Assembly (NCBI RefSeq): GCF_000205025.1
Contig: NZ_GL883679.1
Coordinates: 28,968 to 92,967 of the forward strand
DNA from: Parasutterella excrementihominis YIT 11859
Lineage (GTDB): Bacteria; Pseudomonadota; Gammaproteobacteria; Burkholderiales; Burkholderiaceae_F
Direction of reading: 5' to 3'
Length of the DNA: 64,000 bases
Below the pieces are notes generated by a model. It did not search any database and was not told the origin of the DNA. It was given only the letters and a program-made list of their open reading frames with translations. This document shows, piece after piece, positions 63,972 to 64,000 of the stretch; position 1 is the stretch's first letter; the number at the start of each line of letters is the position of its first letter. A program made the translations under genes and the position numbers.

Positions 63972-64000
63972 GGGGCTGTTGCAAAAGTCTGTCGAAAGCA
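63972..64000. mobile_element. Possible end of an insertion sequence, cut by the window
   Basis: Seven bases after the XRE stop comes GGGGCTGTTGCAAAAG, which resembles terminal inverted repeats of transposons whose ends read G-rich then CTGTTGCAAA (IS6- or IS5-like). Only the tip is visible; no transposase or second end can be seen, so this is tentative. Confidence 0.4.

Overview
The window is an almost continuous run of chromosomal housekeeping genes from a Gram-negative betaproteobacterium. The best fit is order Burkholderiales, probably a gut lineage such as Sutterellaceae; the family is my inference. Supporting marks are the 1302-residue DUF3683-type FAD/Fe-S oxidoreductase, a DUF1840 protein, the block fmt-rsmB-DUF4390-NtrYX-like-trkA-trkH, the block TPR-lolB-ispE-tRNA-Gln-prs-rplY-pth-ychF, and a base composition well below that of Burkholderia. 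There are no rRNA genes, CRISPR arrays or prophages. The last ~30 bases look like the tip of an insertion sequence. No gene-free stretch reaches 300 bases.

Layout. 1-5.6 kb: 3' end of secB, then a leftward run ftsY-ppx/gppA-ftsE-ftsX-rpoH-trmL with mostly 4-base overlaps. 5.7-13.1 kb: rsmD and coaD rightward, a HIT protein and the DUF3683 enzyme leftward, ilvA and a small orphan gene rightward. 13.1-21.6 kb: a leftward cell-wall elongation operon mreB-mreC-mreD-mrdA-rodA-rlpA that continues into an M20 dipeptidase and a small orphan gene. 21.8-25.0 kb: gatCAB. 25.0-31.9 kb: pyrE, xth, rsuA, an AmpG-like permease, a UPF0149 protein and a short PTS (ptsI, ptsH, a mannose-type EIIA). 32-42.7 kb: DUF1840, trkH, trkA, an NtrX-like regulator without AAA+ domain, an NtrY-like kinase, DUF4390, rsmB, fmt, an alpha/beta hydrolase, def. 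42.9-48.2 kb: topoisomerase III, a CorC/HlyC-type membrane protein, cbpM and cbpA. 48.4-52.3 kb: an amino-acid ABC importer without its ATPase, plus an AtaL-like protein. 52.4-54.5 kb: ahpC and an M20 peptidase. 54.6-64 kb: TPR protein, lolB, ispE, tRNA-Gln, prs, rplY, a DEAD-box helicase, pth, DUF523, ychF and an XRE-type regulator.

How they work together. Envelope growth and division dominate the first third: FtsEX, FtsY, the Mre/PBP2/RodA elongasome, RlpA and an AmpG-like permease. Translation (GatCAB, Fmt, Def, Pth, RsmB, RsmD, RsuA, TrmL, L25) and precursor supply (PyrE, Prs, CoaD, IspE, IlvA) make up much of the rest. The partial PTS and incomplete ABC cassette suggest regulatory or split arrangements.

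The most unusual observation is in FtsE. It keeps Walker A, but the Q-loop glutamine, the LSGGQ signature, the Walker B catalytic glutamate and the H-loop histidine are all replaced, so it looks like an ATP-binding but hydrolysis-impaired FtsE, translationally coupled to an intact-looking FtsX and to a Ppx/GppA enzyme. Secondary leads are a hairpin over the rpoH translation start, a truncated NtrX, a nested hairpin between the ABC binding-protein and permease genes, and a leader-like 18-codon frame before a small orphan gene.
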